DNA of 64,000 nucleotides, taken from positions 1,550,001-1,614,000 of the forward strand of contig JAFEKR010000008.1 in assembly GCA_019022495.1 (NCBI GenBank). The letters are read 5' to 3'. This DNA comes from Epichloe hybrida. Lineage: Eukaryota; Ascomycota; Sordariomycetes; Hypocreales; Clavicipitaceae. A model generated the notes under the pieces. It was not told the DNA's origin, did not search any database, and worked only from the letters and a program-made list of their open reading frames with translations. This document shows, one piece after another, positions 59,838-64,000 of the stretch; within the stretch, counting starts at the first letter, position 1; each line of letters begins with the position of its first letter. The translations under genes were made by a program, and so were the position numbers.

Positions 59838-60743
59838 TCAACCACTTCGGAGCCCCTGGGGGATCGTCGTGCTGTTCCATGACGGATAAGTAGTATGCCA
59901 CTGTCCGTCATCATAAGTCTTGGTTGAGGTCGACGACTCAGGACGAGTGAAAATAGTGCTGAAGGTGGTGGGGACAATGGTCAACGCTGTGGTTGTATTC
60001 AATGTCACAGTGAATGGCGCTCGACTGGCTCCAGAAGCGGTGGTTGTGCGTGAGACGGTCAAAGTTGGTCTGGTACAATTCGTCGATGGTCGAATTATGT
60101 TGTTGGAAGTGGGAATAGACCAATTTTTTGACGAGAAAGGTGGTCGAAGTTTTACCGGAGGTGTCGACTGCGTGGTCTCTAGAGATGACACAGGCGTGAA
60201 AGTGGTTGATGCGACTGACAAAGTGGTCGCGGAGCTGATGACTTGCATTGATGTCGGAGCAGTTGACGTGGTCAATGTCGAGGTCGTTGAGCCACTAGTC
60301 TTGGATGAAGTCTCGACGCTCACTGAACTTGGTTTCGACACAGCCGTTGAGGTAACCTCTGCGGTAACGGTCATCGTCGCGTTGTTATTGTCTCCAATGG
60401 GTATGATGAAAATGGTTGTAGGGACAGGTTTTGTGACTGTGACGGGCGCCTCAGTTCTGATGACAGTCTGAGTGATTGGCTGTTCCGTCTTCAGAACCGT
60501 CTTCATGACGGTATGAACACTGGAGGCATGATCTCCTTTGACACTGTTGCCCCCCTTACCCCCATTACCGCCGTTCTCTCCTCCTTGACCTGGATCGTCA
60601 TCGCCTGGCTCGAGGGGAACCACCGAGTACTTTGGCTTTGATGTAGTATCAGCAGCACGAGGCAAAACCTCCGGCTGAGGAAGTGCACCACCGGCAGTGA
60701 TGAGCGTCGAGAGAACAGCGAGGATGCAAACGGGCCCGCGCAT
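59838..60743 (-). CDS. Ser/Thr-rich secreted (mucin-like) protein, probable cell surface
   Basis: 301 aa, single exon. Signal peptide MRGPVCILAVLSTLITAGGA with likely cleavage near ALPQP. Residues about 35-65 contain a Gly/Asn/Lys-rich spacer (GGENGGNGGKGGNSVKGD). The rest is dominated by Thr, Ser and Val with repeated VT/TT pairs and several N-glycosylation sequons, as in heavily O-glycosylated wall proteins. I see no membrane helix or GPI tail, so it may be secreted or cross-linked to the wall; alternatively the membrane segment at 58741-58947 once belonged to it. The open frame extends upstream to 61193, but the Met at 60743 begins the signal peptide. No catalytic domain. Confidence 0.7.
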   Translation of the reverse strand: MRGPVCILAVLSTLITAGGALPQPEVLPRAADTTSKPKYSVVPLEPGDDDPGQGGENGGNGGKGGNSVKGDHASSVHTVMKTVLKTEQPITQTVIRTEAPVTVTKPVPTTIFIIPIGDNNNATMTVTAEVTSTAVSKPSSVSVETSSKTSGSTTSTLTTSTAPTSMQVISSATTLSVASTTFTPVSSLETTQSTPPVKLRPPFSSKNWSIPTSNNIIRPSTNCTRPTLTVSRTTTASGASRAPFTVTLNTTTALTIVPTTFSTIFTRPESSTSTKTYDDGQWHTTYPSWNSTTIPQGLRSG

Positions 60744-62232
60744 CGCGGAAAAGATTGGCTCTCTGTCAATGGCGCTGTGGCCGTCGACGAGGATGTTGAT
60801 TGAGAATGCTGACGAGCACGGAGCGAGGATCGTGTAAGTGATTTGGGGAGGATGTACGGAGTAATGTTTAGTGCAAAAATGCAGATCAGGAGTAGAGGAA
60901 TGCGGCTTCGGATGTGCCCAAGTTTCATTCAGAGATGATCTTGGCCGAATTCTGCATGAACAGGAAGGGACACGAGAATGAAAGCCCGTTGGCGTGCGGG
61001 TGTGCAATGATTTTGATGTCCGCAAGTCCATGGGCGCATTGTGGGCTGGTGGCACGATGCGAGGATTTCCAGGTGGCTGGTGAAGGGTGAAAGGGAAGGT
61101 GATGGGGTGGTTGGCAGTGGCACCTGCAGCTGCGGGACAGACGCTAACGGCCGACCAGTCTGGTTCCTCTTCCCAGCTAGAAACGGCAGGCACAAAGCTG
61201 CCATTGGCCCTTGCCGTATGTACTATGCTTCATTGCGGGGCGGGCTCAAGCCCCAAACAGGTTGGTCTGGGTCCGGTCTGGTCCGGTCACGGCTCTGCGC
61301 CTCGCCTAACACCAGCCACCAGTATTTCCTTTCCGAGTACATAATTAATAATACTCCGTACAGATCGGATAGCGTCAACAAGAAAAGGTCCTTCCTGAGC
61401 CCTCCGGAGCCCTCCGTTTGCAAGGTTTACGGATTACGGAGTACGGAGTACATTGTGTTCATTACGTCTCTGCGGGCAACGACATGTGGTGCCACTGGTT
61501 GAGACACACTTGCCATTCGACCGTGGCAGACAATAGCAGCAATAGCAGGCGTCGACATTGAACTGATTTGGCGTTGTGGTTGTTTCAAAGCCTCAAAGGT
61601 GCCTTTTCTCAGATTCATGTCACGTTCGCGTGAATGCTCCACGAGCCTACAGTGGGTGTGGTGTACATGTACATGCGCTACGCCACCTTTATCCCGCCAC
61701 GGCTGCAGGGTTATTATTAATGCATGACGTTGTGGCGCGGGCATGCTTCCAAAGTTGGCCGGCACCAAGGTGCTGAGCCACCATGATGCATAATCCAGAG
61801 TCGCAACGAACACGACCGGTTAACCAACTGGCTCCCATTGTGGCGCATTCGTCAGAAAAGCCCAACTGGCACGCCAAGTCCATCTTCATCCGTGCTGACA
61901 ACAGCTGACTACAGTGTGCTGACTTCAGTGGGTGCAGCGCTTGGCCGCGACTTTGGGTGCGCCTGTGACGATGCCTGCCTGGAAAAGATGACGACTCAAC
62001 TGTGAAAGAAGCAGGCTGCCAATACTTAAGCATTTCCCACCCTGCTTGCATCTTTCACTCGGCGCGTCATCTTCGTCCACCTAGCAGGAAACCCTCCCAT
62101 TCGCTCGATCTTGTCCGCTTGTTGCTTGTTGCTTGTTGTGTTGCTTGTTGGGCGCAGGAGTGACCCCGAACTGAACGAGCACAGAATATCAGATCTACCC
62201 TCATATTATCGCTCCACGGAACATTGTCCGAC
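60744..62232. promoter_or_regulatory. divergent intergenic region, surface-protein gene and annexin
   Basis: About 1.5 kb without a gene, expected to hold both promoters. It contains the largest compound of the dispersed motif (61428-61453), single copies at 60855 and 61352, and a GTGTACATGTACATGCGC palindrome-like stretch near 61663. A TTGCTTGTTG repeat lies just before the annexin, at about 62117-62152. Confidence 0.45.
61428..61453. repeat. compound of the dispersed TACGGATTA/TACGGAGTA motif
   Basis: One TACGGATTA and two TACGGAGTA words overlap in tandem (7-bp step) and run into ACAT. This is the clearest compound member of the family described in the findings. Confidence 0.8.
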
Positions 62233-63777
62233 ATGTCCTACTACGGCGGCTACGGTCAGCAGCAGCCCTACGGTCGTGAGTAACTTCGACGCTTTCGCGG
62301 GGACCACCTACGACGGTGACGACGGCGACGACGGCGACGAGTGTATACCAACCAAAGTCCAGTACTGATTTTGCCTTTTGATAGAGCCGCAGCCGCCACC
62401 ACCACCACCACAGCAAGGCTATGGCCAATATCTTCCCCAGCAGCAGCACGGAGGACAATACCCTCCTCCGTCCCATAATCTCCATGGCCAATATCCCACG
62501 CCGCAGCAAGGAGGATATTATCAGCAGCCGCCACCCCAAGGCCATTACCCTCCTGCTCCGGCTCACCAACATCCATACGGCCAACCGCCCCCGCCTCAGC
62601 ACTACGGAGCTCCTCAACCGCCACCATCGTCATATGGCCATCACTCGCCTGCACCGCCTCCAGGACAATATGGCGCCCCCTACGGTGCTCCTCCTCCTCA
62701 GCAGTATGGCCCCCCCGTGCCTCCGACACCTCCCACTCTAGGATACGGTGCTCCTCAGATCATTCAATGGGACGCCAATCCGGATGCGCAAGCATTGCGC
62801 GGGGCTATGAAGGGCTTCGGCACTGACGAGAAGGCCTTGATCCGAATACTGTCCAGCAAAGACCCGCTGCAAATCGACATGATTCGGACGACGTTTGACC
62901 GTACCTTTAAGCGAAACTTGATTCGAGACTTGAAGGATGAAACCAGCGGTTGGTTTGAGAAGGGTCTGGTCCAGCTGGCCTATGGTCCCATGCTGGCAGA
63001 CGTGCACAACCTACACAGCGCCATGTCAGGCCCGGGAACCAAGGAAGTTGTTTTGAACGACATCTTGCTCGGCCGATCGAACGCCGACATCAGGGCAATC
63101 AAAGGCGCCTACTACCAGACATTCCACAAGAGTCTGGAAGAGACCGTCAAGGGCGATTTGAGCATGAAAACCGAACGACACTTCCTCATGGTACTTGCTG
63201 CAAACCGAGCCGAGGACGCTGCCCCCGTCGTTCCCCAGCAGGTCGATGATGATGTCATGCAGATTTACAAGGCCACCGAGGGCAAGATGGGTACAGATGA
63301 GCTTCTTGTTTGCCATATTCTGAGTAGCAGGAACGACAACCAGATTCGTGCTATCTCGCATACATACAAACAAAAGTTCAACCGTGACTTGGACAAGGTC
63401 ATCAAATCTGTCAGTTTTACTCACGCTCCAAGAGACTCGATGCACAAGGTAAAACAGCCATTAGAACCAAGTCTGACCGCCAGGAACAGGAATTCTCTGG
63501 TCACATGCAAGATGCCCTGCTGTTCCAGCTTCGTCACGCCGTCGACAAGTACATGCATGCCGCCGAACTCCTCGAAGATTCCATGGCTGGCATGGGAACC
63601 AAGGATCATTTGTTGGTTGCTCGCGTTGTGCGCTTCCATTGGGACCATACCATGTTATCGAATGTCAAGGCTGCTTATCAGCAGCGCTTTGGCCGCAGTC
63701 TAGCCGCGCGCATCAAGGGCGAGACTTCTGGCGACTACGAGAGATTGATGCTGGCGAGTGTTGGTGAGTGGCGCTGA
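62233..63777 (+). CDS. annexin, fungal annexin XIV-like, with Pro/Gln/Gly/Tyr-rich N-terminus
   Basis: Calcium-dependent phospholipid-binding protein. Three exons: 62233-62275, 62385-63409, 63490-63777; 451 aa, in frame. Exon 1 encodes MSYYGGYGQQQPYG. Residues 1 to about 130 are Pro/Gln/Gly/Tyr-rich and low in complexity, similar to the tails of animal annexins VII and XI. Four annexin repeats follow, with cores GAMKGFGTDEKALIRIL, SGPGTKEVVLNDILLGR, EGKMGTDELLVCHILSS and AGMGTKDHLLVARVV. Type II calcium-site loops (GxGT) are kept in repeats 1, 2 and 4, and GKMGTD in repeat 3. The last intron has an unusual GTCAGT donor; joining it gives VIKS/EFSGHMQDALLF, as in homologues. It ends ASVGEWR. 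Likely roles are membrane trafficking or repair. No neighbour suggests a specific job. Confidence 0.92.
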
Positions 63778-64000
63778 TCATCAAGTATGATTGGATAGAG
63801 TAGAGTCGATGGCTTTGGGACTTCTCGAAAGGTCTGGTGTGCGTGGTCAGGTCGGTGTTTGATACATTACTCCTCTGATAAGCCCAGCCGAGTCTTGTAT
63901 TCATCAATTACGCGGCCACCTGGTGTCTATGCGAAACGTTTGATCCCCTAGTCGTGTCCTTCGTTGCTTCCCGTGCAACACATGACTCTGGCAGTAGGTG
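63778..64000. other. annexin 3' flank, window end
   Basis: 222 bp after the annexin stop codon. No gene recognised; nothing but likely 3' UTR. Confidence 0.5.

Noticed and set aside
1..64000. Secondary-metabolite gene cluster
   Set aside because: A P450 and a wax-synthase-like acyltransferase are present but lie about 43 kb apart with housekeeping genes between, and there is no polyketide, peptide or terpene synthase.

Overview
The window looks like nuclear DNA of a filamentous ascomycete (Pezizomycotina). Sordariomycetes, perhaps Hypocreales, is my best guess, but the sequence alone does not prove it. The signs are genes cut by short introns (about 50-240 bp, mostly GTAAGT/GTGAGT donors and CAG/TAG acceptors), fungal protein families (TPC1-type mitochondrial carrier, Pkr1, fungal TERT, annexin XIV-like, CBM19), and long intergenic stretches full of homopolymers and minisatellites. 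I see no operons, rRNA, CRISPR array or prophage.

Layout. 0-7.6 kb: mitochondrial carrier (-), a metallo-beta-lactamase-fold protein that stops early (-), a conserved fungal protein (+), a 491-bp Mutator-like MITE with 117-bp inverted repeats and a 9-bp target duplication, and a wax-synthase/MBOAT-like membrane acyltransferase (+). 7.8-11.7 kb: a complete eight-exon telomerase reverse transcriptase (-). 14.4-20.1 kb: a RhoGEF-BAR-SH3 polarity protein (+). 21.1-23.8 kb: a sucrose/alpha-glucoside transporter with a 26-nt exon (+), and the V-ATPase assembly factor Pkr1 (-). 23.8-45.4 kb: gene-poor; only a zinc-finger regulator (30.2-31.1 kb) and APC/C subunit Apc2 (37.8-40.4 kb, with an apparent frameshift) are convincing. 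45.4-52.5 kb: RING-H2 E3 ligase, a small secreted protein and a cytochrome P450, all on +. 53.1-60.7 kb: a coiled-coil protein and a run of surface or secreted proteins on -, among them a CBM19 protein with a GPI-like tail and a Ser/Thr-rich protein. 62.2-63.8 kb: a four-repeat annexin (+).

These are mostly independent housekeeping, signalling and cell-surface genes; no single pathway joins them. The P450 and the wax-synthase-like protein are types often found in secondary metabolism, but no backbone synthase is present. The least explained signal is a dispersed family of short motifs (TACGGATTA and TACGGAGTA, 24 exact copies counted by eye) confined to non-coding DNA, often compounded or next to ACATGTA palindromes. 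Exon boundaries were worked out by hand from reading frame, splice consensus and family conservation; where several junctions fit together in frame (TERT, transporter, annexin, the coiled-coil gene) I am confident of them.
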